The notes beneath the pieces are model-generated. The model saw only the letters and a list, made by a program, of their open reading frames with translations, searched no databases and was not told the origin of the DNA. A DNA stretch of 23,242 nt from CAMCYM01 sp964405405 (lineage in GTDB: Bacteria; Bacteroidota; Bacteroidia; Flavobacteriales_D; Sanyastnellaceae), in contig CAYONT010000032.1 in assembly GCA_964405405.1 (NCBI GenBank), forward strand, positions 1-23,242, given 5' to 3'. Positions 15,895 to 22,843 of this stretch are shown one piece after another (position 1 is the first letter of the stretch; the number at the start of each line of letters is the position of its first letter). Made by a program: the position numbers and the translations under genes.

Positions 15895-16764
15895 TCAACC
15901 CAGGTAGCTTTTCAGGATTTTGCTGCGGCTGGTATGTTTGAGCCTGCGAATGGCCTTCTCTTTGATCTGCCTAACCCGCTCACGGGTCAAGTCAAACCTT
16001 TCTCCAATTTCTTCCAAGGTCATGGGGTGTTCCCCATTGAGACCGAAGTACAATCGAATCACATCCCCTTCACGCGGCGTCAAGGTGCGAAGTGATCGCT
16101 CAATCTCCTTGCGAAGCGATTCGTTCATGAGATCTGTGTCCGGAGATGGGGTGTCACCCGTCTTCATGACATCGTACATGTTGCTGGAGCTTTCGTCCCC
16201 GTCTTTCAACGGTGCATCCATGGACACGTGCCGACCCGCATTTTTCAAGCTCTGCTTCACCTCGTCCAAAGTCATGTCCAGCACCTCGGCCAATTCTGCT
16301 GTCGTTGGTGTCCGTTCAAACTCTTGTTCCAATCGCGCCAGAGCCTTGTTGATCTTATTGATTGAACCAATTTTGTTTAAGGGCAGGCGGACAATTCGGC
16401 TCTGCTCGGCCAACGCTTGCAAAATACTCTGACGAATCCACCATACCGCATAGGAAATGAACTTAAAGCCCCGGGTTTCGTCGAACCTTTGAGCGGCTTT
16501 GATCAGGCCCAAATTGCCTTCATTGATCAAGTCTGGAAGCGACAGACCTTGGTTTTGGTATTGTTTTGACACCGAAACCACGAACCTTAGATTTGCCTTG
16601 GTCAGCTTCTCCAGCGCTGCTTGATCCCCCTGCTTGATGCGGCGGGCGAGCTCCACTTCCTCCTCAGCCGTGATGAGATCCACCCGGCCGATTTCCTGCA
16701 AATACTTGTCCAGTGAAGCGGTTTCTCTGTTCGTTACTTGCTTGGTAATCTTGAGTTGCCTCAT
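15895..16764 (-). CDS. rpoD: Primary sigma factor (RpoD/SigA, short Bacteroidota form)
   Basis: A 289-residue sigma-70 family protein. Region 1.2 is at about 15-45 (SLDKYLQEIGRVDLITAEEE). Region 2 spans 57-120, with ANLRFVVSVSKQYQNQGLSL and FKFISYAVWWIRQSI, the -7/-10 recognition and melting helix. Region 3 lies around 145-215, and region 4 (222-285) contains the helix-turn-helix MTLEEIGERFDLTRERVRQI. Region 1.1 is missing, as in the primary sigma factors of Bacteroidota, which are about 286-290 residues long. It directs RNA polymerase to housekeeping promoters. It follows pnp, separated by a strong terminator at 16843-16878, so it needs its own promoter in the 16765-16842 gap, where I see no clean match. 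The lipoprotein gene starts two bases after its stop. Confidence 0.95.
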   Translation of the reverse strand: MRQLKITKQVTNRETASLDKYLQEIGRVDLITAEEEVELARRIKQGDQAALEKLTKANLRFVVSVSKQYQNQGLSLPDLINEGNLGLIKAAQRFDETRGFKFISYAVWWIRQSILQALAEQSRIVRLPLNKIGSINKINKALARLEQEFERTPTTAELAEVLDMTLDEVKQSLKNAGRHVSMDAPLKDGDESSSNMYDVMKTGDTPSPDTDLMNESLRKEIERSLRTLTPREGDVIRLYFGLNGEHPMTLEEIGERFDLTRERVRQIKEKAIRRLKHTSRSKILKSYLG

Positions 16765-16842
16765 GATGAATGGGTTCTTGTTGTGAGATAAAAGTCAGAC
16801 ATCTTCGCCCCAACCCAACGCACTTTGGAACAAACAATTGTG

Positions 16843-16878
16843 GGAAAAGCCTCGGAGAGAGTCCTCCGAGGCTTTTCC
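16843..16878 (-). terminator. Intrinsic terminator after pnp
   Basis: A perfect 15-bp stem: GGAAAAGCCTCGGAG at 16843-16857 pairs with CTCCGAGGCTTTTCC at 16864-16878 around a 6-base loop. Read on the minus strand, the stem ends in a TTTT run before CCC, nine bases after the pnp stop codon. It separates pnp from rpoD. The symmetrical A/T flanks may let it work in both directions. Confidence 0.85.
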
Positions 16879-16886
16879 TACCTCTT

Positions 16887-19136
16887 TCAATCCCGATCAA
16901 AGCGACGTTCGCCGCGATCTCTGCGTTCGCCCCGATCTCCGCGGTCTCGACGGTCTCCTCGGTCTCCTCGGTCTCCCCGTGGCCGCTCCTCCCGCTCGAC
17001 GTACCCCTCAGGCTTGGGGAGCAACGCCTTCCGGCTTAACTTGATTTTGCCAGTCTTTGCATCACGACCCACCACCTGGAACTTGACCAACTCCCCCTCC
17101 TTGATTACATCTTCCACTTGGTCCACTCGCTTCCAGTCTAACTCAGAGACGTGCAACAATCCATCTTGTCCAGGGATCACCTCAACAAAGGCGCCGTATG
17201 GCATGATGCTCTTCACCCGACCTTCATAGATTTCGCCAATCTCCACGGTAGGCGGGAAAGCAATGCCCCGGATTCGGGTCAGAGCGGCTTCAATGGCTGC
17301 TTTGTCGGAGGCTGCGATTTCAACCCAACCCTTTCCATCCCGGTCCTCAATGCTGATGGTTGTGCCTGTGGTGGCTTGAATTTCCTGAATGATTTTTCCT
17401 CCTGGACCAATGATCGGACCGATGGATTCCCCAGGAACCTCCAATGTGACAATGCGCGGTGCGTGGTCTTTATAATCCGCGCGGGGCTCAGCGAGGCTGT
17501 GCAGCATCTCCTTGCGGATGTGGTGCCTTCCATCCCGGGCTTGTGCCAAAGCTTCGCGAAGCTGTTGGAAACTCAAGCCCTTGATTTTGATGTCCATCTG
17601 GCAAGCCGTGATGCCGTGCTCGGTGCCACAAACCTTGAAATCCATATCTCCCAAATGGTCCTCGTCGCCCAAAATGTCGGAGAGTACGACGTACTTACCC
17701 GACTCCTTGTCTGTGATCAGGCCCATGGCAATGCCAGAAACCGGTGCGGTGATTTTGACACCACCGTCCATCAAAGCCAGTGTACCGGCACATACCGTGG
17801 CCATGGAAGATGAACCGTTCGATTCGAGGATATCACTGACAATTCGGATGGTGTAAGGACAAACTTCGACGGAAGGAAGCACGGGCTTCAAAGCGCGCAA
17901 GGCGAGGTTTCCGTGCCCAATTTCTCGGCGGCTCGTGCCGCGCAATGGCCGCTCTTCCCCTGTGGAGAAGGGTGGAAAATTGTAGTGAAGCAGGAATTTC
18001 TCTGTCTTCCGAACCAGCGCACCATCGATGAGCTGCTCATCGAGTTTGGTTCCGAGGGTGAGGGTGGTGAGGGACTGCGTCTCTCCTCTGGTGAAGATGG
18101 CACTTCCGTGACATCCGGGCAGGTAGTCCACCTCCGTCCAAATGGGACGAATTTCCTCGGGTTTACGACCGTCGAGGCGCGTCCTTTCATTCAAAAGCAA
18201 GTCGCGAACCGCCTTCTTCTGCGCATCCCCGATGTACTGCTTCAGCATGAAATCCTTTTCTTTCCGCTCCTCATCCGTCATGGATGCCAAGAATGCATCC
18301 TTCAGTGACTTGAATTGCGCCTTGCGCTCCTCCTTCGTGCTTCCTGAACGAGCTGCGTCATAAAACGCATTGTAAAGGGCTGCATTCACACGGGCACGAA
18401 GATCCTCGTCATGCCGCTCATGAACGTATTCGCGCTTGGTGCCAAAGTGGCCGGTTTTCTTGGCCAGCTCATTTTGAGCTTCACACTGGGCCTGAATGGC
18501 TTTGTGCGCGAATTCAATGGCATCCACCATTTCGTCTTCGGATACCTCCTTCATTTCACCTTCTACCATCACAATGCTGTCAGCACTTCCGGCCACCATG
18601 ATGTCCATGTCGGCTCGCTCCAATTCTGACCGCAAGGGATTCACGATGAATTGGCCATCTACACGTGCTACACGCACCTCCGATATCGGGCCGTCAAATG
18701 GGATGTCACTGACTGCAATGCAAGCAGAAGCGGCAAGCCCTGCCAAACTATCCGGAAGCACCTCGGCATCAGCTGACATCAATTGAATCATCACTTGGGT
18801 GCCCGCATGGAAATCTGCCGGAAAAGTGGGACGCAGTGCCCGATCGACAAGCCGCATGATCAGGGTTTCCGTGTCCGAGGGGCGTGCCTCTCTTTTGAAG
18901 AAACCGCCAGGGAATCGGCCAGCAGCGGCATATTTTTCGCGGTAATCCACCGTTAAGGGCAGGAAATCAACGTCATCTTTTACCTCGTGGCTAGCCACAA
19001 CCGTAGCCAACAGCATCGTGTTGCCACATTTAACGACCACGGATCCATGGGCTTGTTTGGCCAGTTTTCCGGTTTCAAGGATGATCTCGCGCCCATTGCC
19101 GAGATCGATGGTTTGGTGGTGTACCTGATAGTTCAT
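16887..19136 (-). CDS. pnp: Polyribonucleotide nucleotidyltransferase (PNPase)
   Basis: About 749 residues from ATG 19136 (MNYQVHHQTIDLGNGREI), where family homology begins; ATG 19154 is an alternative. PNPase degrades RNA 3' to 5' with phosphate. Two RNase PH modules flank an alpha-helical domain: the first with FLPLTVDYREKYAAAGRFPG, the second with NERTRLDGRKPEEIRPIW, FTRGETQSL, SDILESNGSSSMATVC and DILGDEDHLGDMDFKV, which carry the phosphate- and metal-binding residues. A KH domain follows (IGPIIGPGGKIIQ, GxxG loop), then an S1 domain (GEIYEGRVKSIMPYGAFVEV). The last ~31 residues are an unusual Arg/Asp/Gly tail. rpsO lies upstream, as in many bacteria, with a terminator between them; the 5' leader after that terminator is about 50 bases. 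Confidence 0.95.
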   Translation of the reverse strand: MNYQVHHQTIDLGNGREIILETGKLAKQAHGSVVVKCGNTMLLATVVASHEVKDDVDFLPLTVDYREKYAAAGRFPGGFFKREARPSDTETLIMRLVDRALRPTFPADFHAGTQVMIQLMSADAEVLPDSLAGLAASACIAVSDIPFDGPISEVRVARVDGQFIVNPLRSELERADMDIMVAGSADSIVMVEGEMKEVSEDEMVDAIEFAHKAIQAQCEAQNELAKKTGHFGTKREYVHERHDEDLRARVNAALYNAFYDAARSGSTKEERKAQFKSLKDAFLASMTDEERKEKDFMLKQYIGDAQKKAVRDLLLNERTRLDGRKPEEIRPIWTEVDYLPGCHGSAIFTRGETQSLTTLTLGTKLDEQLIDGALVRKTEKFLLHYNFPPFSTGEERPLRGTSRREIGHGNLALRALKPVLPSVEVCPYTIRIVSDILESNGSSSMATVCAGTLALMDGGVKITAPVSGIAMGLITDKESGKYVVLSDILGDEDHLGDMDFKVCGTEHGITACQMDIKIKGLSFQQLREALAQARDGRHHIRKEMLHSLAEPRADYKDHAPRIVTLEVPGESIGPIIGPGGKIIQEIQATTGTTISIEDRDGKGWVEIAASDKAAIEAALTRIRGIAFPPTVEIGEIYEGRVKSIMPYGAFVEVIPGQDGLLHVSELDWKRVDQVEDVIKEGELVKFQVVGRDAKTGKIKLSRKALLPKPEGYVEREERPRGDRGDRGDRRDRGDRGERRDRGERRFDRD
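16890..16982 (-). repeat. Repetitive DNA coding the Arg-Gly-Asp tail of PNPase
   Basis: This stretch codes a tail built from RGD, RRD and RGE units. Between 16942 and 16977 there are four consecutive 9-base units of the type CGGTCTCCT (plus-strand reading), two of them identical. The units keep the reading frame, so unit gain or loss would lengthen or shorten the tail without a frameshift. Confidence 0.75.
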
Positions 19137-19189
19137 CCTGTCTTCTGTATGCATCTGTGAGGGCCCGGCCCTTTGCGAAATCGGGCGAT

Positions 19190-19240
19190 AAAAAACGAGA
19201 CGAAAAAGGCAATCGTTGATCAATTGCCTTCTTCGTCTCG
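19190..19240 (-). terminator. Intrinsic terminator after rpsO
   Basis: CGAGACGAAAAAGGCAAT (19196-19213) pairs with ATTGCCTTCTTCGTCTCG (19223-19240): 18 positions with one mismatch and a 9-base loop. On the minus strand the stem runs straight into six T residues (19195-19190). It starts 12 bases after the rpsO stop at 19252 and lies before pnp. It shows that rpsO transcripts mostly end here, with pnp expressed by read-through or from its own promoter. Confidence 0.9.
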
Positions 19241-19251
19241 AAACGATTCAA

Positions 19252-19524
19252 TCAACGGCGCAAGCCAAGCTCCGCCACAATGTTCCTGTAACGGGCAATA
19301 TCATTCGCCTTCAAGTAATCCAACAGCTTGCGACGCTTTCCGACCAATTTGATCAGCGCCCGCTGCGTGTTGAAATCCTTACGGTTCAGCTTAAGGTGTT
19401 CAGTCAAATGGGAAATGCGGTACGAGAACATCGCAACCTGCGCTTCAGGGCTGCCGGTGTCTGCGGCTCCTTTGCCATGCTTGACAAAGAACTCTTTCTT
19501 TTTTTCTGCGTCCAAATAGTACAT
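19252..19524 (-). CDS. rpsO: 30S ribosomal protein S15
   Basis: A 90-residue protein of normal family length (about 89). The N-terminus is MYYLDAEKKKEFFVKHG, followed by the hallmark DTGSPEAQVAMFSYRISHLTEH (residues 22-43) and KLVGKRRKLLDYL near the C-terminus. S15 binds 16S rRNA early in assembly of the small subunit. It has a clear promoter (19566-19596) with a leader of about 40 bases and its own terminator at 19190-19240. Upstream is accD, downstream pnp. Autoregulation through the leader is known in other bacteria; I see no clear pseudoknot here. Confidence 0.96.
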   Translation of the reverse strand: MYYLDAEKKKEFFVKHGKGAADTGSPEAQVAMFSYRISHLTEHLKLNRKDFNTQRALIKLVGKRRKLLDYLKANDIARYRNIVAELGLRR

Positions 19525-19565
19525 TTCGAAATCGATGGATGTTCGTGATGCGGTTTAAAGGCGGG

Positions 19566-19596
19566 CAAAGGTAGAACAAGAATTCCGCTTATCCAA
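19566..19596 (-). promoter_or_regulatory. Strong Bacteroidota-type promoter for rpsO
   Basis: On the minus strand: TTG (19596-19594), 20 bases, then TACCTTTG (19573-19566), an exact match to TAnnTTTG. The -33 element lies just upstream of the accD stop codon (19591-19589), inside the last codons of accD. The predicted leader is about 38-41 bases. This is the clearest promoter in the window and supports the phylum call. Confidence 0.7.
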
Positions 19597-20461
19597 CCGA
19601 TTCCGCCTCTGGTTCAAAATCGTGCATCGCGTGCAGGAAAAATGACAGACGTTCTTTAAGCTGTTTGCGCTCAACGATGGCATCCAAGAACCCATGCTCC
19701 AGCAAAAACTCAGACCGCTGGAATCCTTCTGGAAGGTCTTTGCCAATGGTTTCTCTGACAACGCGGGGCCCTGCAAATCCGATCAGGGCATTGGGTTCGG
19801 CGATGTTTAAGTCACCGAGCATGGCAAATGAGGCCGTCACACCGCCTGTGGTCGGATCCGTAAGTACTGAGATGTAGGGCAATCCGGCTTTTGCGAGCAG
19901 GGAAAGGCGGGCACTTGTCTTCGCCATTTGCATCAGACTCAGTCCCGCCTCCATCATCCGCGCTCCTCCCGATTTGCTGATGCAGATAAAGGGGCATTGC
20001 TTTTTCAGGGCCAAATCCACCCCCCGCGCAATCTTCTCCCCCACCACAGACCCCATGGACCCCCCAATGAAGTTGAAATCCATACAACTAATTACCACGG
20101 GCATTCCGTCCAAATGTCCTGAAGCGGTGCGGAGGGCGTCGTGCAATTTCGTCTTTGCTTGTGCTTCTTTCAAGCGGGCGCTGTAGGCCTTGGTGTCTCG
20201 GAACTCTAGCGGATCCGTTGGGTCCATCTTGGCAGCGATTTCCCGGAACTTTCCATCGTCGAACAACAGTTCGAAGTAAACAGCGCTGCCTATCCTTTCG
20301 TGATGTCCACAATGGTTGCAGACATGTAAGGTGGCGGCGTGTTCTTGGGAGGTGACCATGGTCTTGCAACCTGGACATTGGTACCATGCGCCTTCCGGAA
20401 TTTCCTTCTTCTCGGCGCTTTTTGTGGTAATTCCCTCTTGTCTTCTCTTAAACCATCCCAT
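19589..20461 (-). CDS. accD: Acetyl-CoA carboxylase carboxyltransferase, beta subunit
   Basis: A 290-residue protein with an N-terminal zinc ribbon (Cys29, Cys32, Cys48, Cys51 in YQCPGCKTMV and VCNHCGHHE) and a crotonase-like carboxyltransferase domain. Family motifs are FNFIGGSMGSVVGEKIARG, ISKSGGARMMEAGLSLMQMA, TDPTTGGVTASFAMLGDL and NALIGFAGPRVVRETI. With AccA it moves the carboxyl group from biotin to acetyl-CoA, giving malonyl-CoA, the first step of fatty-acid synthesis. accA and the biotin genes are elsewhere. The C-terminus ends with RLSFFLHAMHDF and a short acidic tail. A promoter-like element lies at 20482-20510. Length is normal for the family. Confidence 0.96.
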   Translation of the reverse strand: MGWFKRRQEGITTKSAEKKEIPEGAWYQCPGCKTMVTSQEHAATLHVCNHCGHHERIGSAVYFELLFDDGKFREIAAKMDPTDPLEFRDTKAYSARLKEAQAKTKLHDALRTASGHLDGMPVVISCMDFNFIGGSMGSVVGEKIARGVDLALKKQCPFICISKSGGARMMEAGLSLMQMAKTSARLSLLAKAGLPYISVLTDPTTGGVTASFAMLGDLNIAEPNALIGFAGPRVVRETIGKDLPEGFQRSEFLLEHGFLDAIVERKQLKERLSFFLHAMHDFEPEAESVG

Positions 20462-20481
20462 CTTCAGCGTTTTTGAGGGTT

Positions 20482-20510
20482 CGAAGTTACGCGGCTTGGG
20501 CCAGAATCAA
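20482..20510 (-). promoter_or_regulatory. Candidate promoter for accD
   Basis: On the minus strand: TTG (20510-20508) in a run of T residues, 18 bases, then TAACTTCG (20489-20482), five of six fixed positions of TAnnTTTG. The leader to ATG 20461 would be about 20 bases. The -33 element overlaps the tamL stop codon. Confidence 0.4.
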
Positions 20511-22843
20511 AAAGGATGACCGATTCCCAGATGCACCGCACCCCGGGCAGGGTGTTGTCCTACCCACCGGTCACCTGAGCGCAGGCCGGGGTCGTGGAGC
20601 CTGAGTCCTGCATCCAATCGAAGCAGGAAGAAGTCAAAGTCTAGGCGAAGTCCCAAGCCGGTGTTCCAAGCCAAGCTCTCCCAACGTCCTCCCCTCGACC
20701 ACGTGGCTTCGTCCGGGGCATTACCTGTGAGCCAAACGTTGCCCGCGTCGGTGAACCAGGCGAGCTGAAGCACCGAAGTGATCGGCTGGCGGAATTCTGC
20801 GTTCAGTTCCATCCTGAGGTCCCCTAGCCCTTTGATGACTTCGGTCGGGGCTTCATAACCGGTTGCCCCCGGTCCAAGCCCTCGTGTGGCCCAGCCCCGC
20901 AGTCCATTCACTCCCCCACCGTAGAAACTCCGGTCGTAAGGCAGTGTGCCGAAGTTCTCACCTGCCAACCCCAGCCCCGCGAACAACCGGACGGCCCAAT
21001 GTCCCCTGCGGCCCCGGCCATCCGGTCGGGTTCCCCAACGGACTTCGTCTTCCCACCTGACGAATTGGGCGAACGGGACCGCACCGAAGAGGTAGTGGCC
21101 TTCCGGGTCTGTGTCCAGCCCCAGCGAGGGGGAAAGGAGGCGCAGGGTTTGGCCTGCCCACTCCACCGAAATCCGATGTCCCCCCGTGAAACGGGCATCG
21201 GGACGCCAGGCCGTACGCCATTGAATACGAGTCAAAGCGGCTGCGTAATCCCTGAACCTGCTGGTCAAAAAATCGTTGTTCTGGGCCCGCAACCACGCTT
21301 CGAACGCTTCGGTAGCATCCAGCGCACTGTAGCTCACCTCCAGCAAATCCAATTGGATCATACTGCTTCTCGCAGGGTTTTCAATGAAGGAGAAACTGTG
21401 CTTATACGCAAACGTCTTGCGAATGTAGTCCGGACGGGACTCCCGGCGAAATCCCAAGATGAACTCGGAACGCGCTGCATTGGAGGGGCGCATGCGATTC
21501 AACCCGATGGGGGGTATGCCTAAAATCGAATAATGCGCCTCCAACGACCATTCACCGCTGTTCGGAACCAAGGATGCCTCCGTGTAACTGAAGGGCTGGG
21601 TGGAAGCGATGCCCCCACTTCCCGCCAACTGGAATATGTCCCCCCTGCCCGAGACATTGCGGTCCGTCCAAGTTACCCGCGCCAAGGGACCATAGCGCGC
21701 ATCGGTTCGCGTGAAGTCGATTTCGGTCTCAAACCCGAACCGTTCTCGCTGCCAGAGGGAGATGTCCAAATCCAACCAGTGGGTGCCCTCCCGGTCTACC
21801 CGGGTGGCAGTGGGCATTTCCACCCGCGCCAAGGCCGGCAACCGCATGAGCCTGCGGTAGCTCTCCTCGAGCACCCGTTGGTTGTATCGCATGCCCGTTT
21901 CCACCGAAATGAGATGGTCCAACACTTCCGGTCGGAGGGGCTTGAACAAGCCTTCCTCCGCCTCTCGAATTCGAATTTCGCCGAAACGTGCGGTCGCATG
22001 GGGTACATCGATGATCCCTCCGGTCAGGGTGACCTTCTGGGGACGAATGATGACCGTAAGGTCGACTTCGTGCTTGCCGGAGCCACCGGCCTCCAAAGTA
22101 TCTGCGAGAAACGAAATGAAGGCTTCTGCGAAATCAGCGTACCCCATGGACTGCAAGCGAACCGCCATGGCGATCCGTTCGGTCTCCAGAAAATCCGCAT
22201 CGAAAGGGCGGCCGGACACGATGGGACTTGTGGGTGCCACGTCCTGCTGCGCAATGCCACTGCCTTCCAACTGCCAGTCCACTGAACCGATGCGCCACAA
22301 AGGCCCGGTGTAGACTTGGTAGGACAGCGCCACCCGCCGTGGCGCAATGGTGTCGACATGAACCTGGACCTGAGCTCCCAGGAATCCCGTCCGGTGCGCA
22401 AGGGCCTCCAAACTCCGACGCGTCCGCTCTGTTGCATCGAAATCCACGGCGACGGGCGGCTCGCCGAACGACCTGGCCAACCCGTAACGCAGTCCTCCCG
22501 GACCCTTTCCTCGCTGCGCCCTGGTCTCCAGCCGCCGCTGAAGCACCTCTTCCCGGACGGCGTTGTGCGCCCGCAGGTGCAACCGAACCCCGAGGGTTCG
22601 ACGGTTCAAGGACTGCCGAAGCACCGAATTCGCATCCGGCAAAACAACGGCTCGATCAATCGTTCCCGACATGGAGTCGGAAGGGAACTGCCAATCGATG
22701 GATTGCTTGTCCAAGAGCATTTGGCCTTCAGGCAAAGAACGCGTGAGAGAACAGCCCGTGAAGAGAATTCCTGCGACGGCCGCGGCTGTCCACCTGTTGA
22801 AGATGCGCTGGCTGCGGCCCGAGCCGTACCTTCGCAAGCACAT
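20507..22843 (-). CDS. tamL: TamL: lipoprotein form of the TamA/Omp85 outer-membrane assembly factor
   Basis: About 778 residues from ATG 22843. The start is set by a lipoprotein signal, RWTAAAVAGILFTGC, with Cys31 as the likely lipidated residue; the frame is open to 23215 but that part is opposite the RNA methyltransferase gene. The periplasmic part (residues 35-390) holds POTRA-like repeats (GFLGAQVQVHVDT, LSYQVYTGPLWRIGSVDW). The C-terminal half is a 16-strand Omp85 barrel with GRGDIFQLAGSGG, YGGGVNGLRGWATRGLGPG (the conserved RGW loop) and LAWFTDAGNVW, ending in phenylalanine. Bacteroidota have a lipid-anchored TamA variant named TamL, which works with TamB in outer-membrane assembly. 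No tamB is in the window. TamA versus another Omp85 member is the main uncertainty. Confidence 0.85.
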   Translation of the reverse strand: MCLRRYGSGRSQRIFNRWTAAAVAGILFTGCSLTRSLPEGQMLLDKQSIDWQFPSDSMSGTIDRAVVLPDANSVLRQSLNRRTLGVRLHLRAHNAVREEVLQRRLETRAQRGKGPGGLRYGLARSFGEPPVAVDFDATERTRRSLEALAHRTGFLGAQVQVHVDTIAPRRVALSYQVYTGPLWRIGSVDWQLEGSGIAQQDVAPTSPIVSGRPFDADFLETERIAMAVRLQSMGYADFAEAFISFLADTLEAGGSGKHEVDLTVIIRPQKVTLTGGIIDVPHATARFGEIRIREAEEGLFKPLRPEVLDHLISVETGMRYNQRVLEESYRRLMRLPALARVEMPTATRVDREGTHWLDLDISLWQRERFGFETEIDFTRTDARYGPLARVTWTDRNVSGRGDIFQLAGSGGIASTQPFSYTEASLVPNSGEWSLEAHYSILGIPPIGLNRMRPSNAARSEFILGFRRESRPDYIRKTFAYKHSFSFIENPARSSMIQLDLLEVSYSALDATEAFEAWLRAQNNDFLTSRFRDYAAALTRIQWRTAWRPDARFTGGHRISVEWAGQTLRLLSPSLGLDTDPEGHYLFGAVPFAQFVRWEDEVRWGTRPDGRGRRGHWAVRLFAGLGLAGENFGTLPYDRSFYGGGVNGLRGWATRGLGPGATGYEAPTEVIKGLGDLRMELNAEFRQPITSVLQLAWFTDAGNVWLTGNAPDEATWSRGGRWESLAWNTGLGLRLDFDFFLLRLDAGLRLHDPGLRSGDRWVGQHPARGAVHLGIGHPF

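Noticed and set aside
15920..16432. 170-codon plus-strand frame opposite the sigma factor
   Set aside because: Low-complexity serine/leucine-rich translation, antisense to highly conserved rpoD regions.
16942..16977. Tandem 9-base repeats as a possible CRISPR or intergenic satellite
   Set aside because: They have no spacers and lie in frame inside pnp, coding the Arg/Gly/Asp tail.
19137..19223. Longer N-terminus for PNPase, starting at 19223
   Set aside because: That start lies inside the rpsO terminator hairpin and the extra residues have no family homology.
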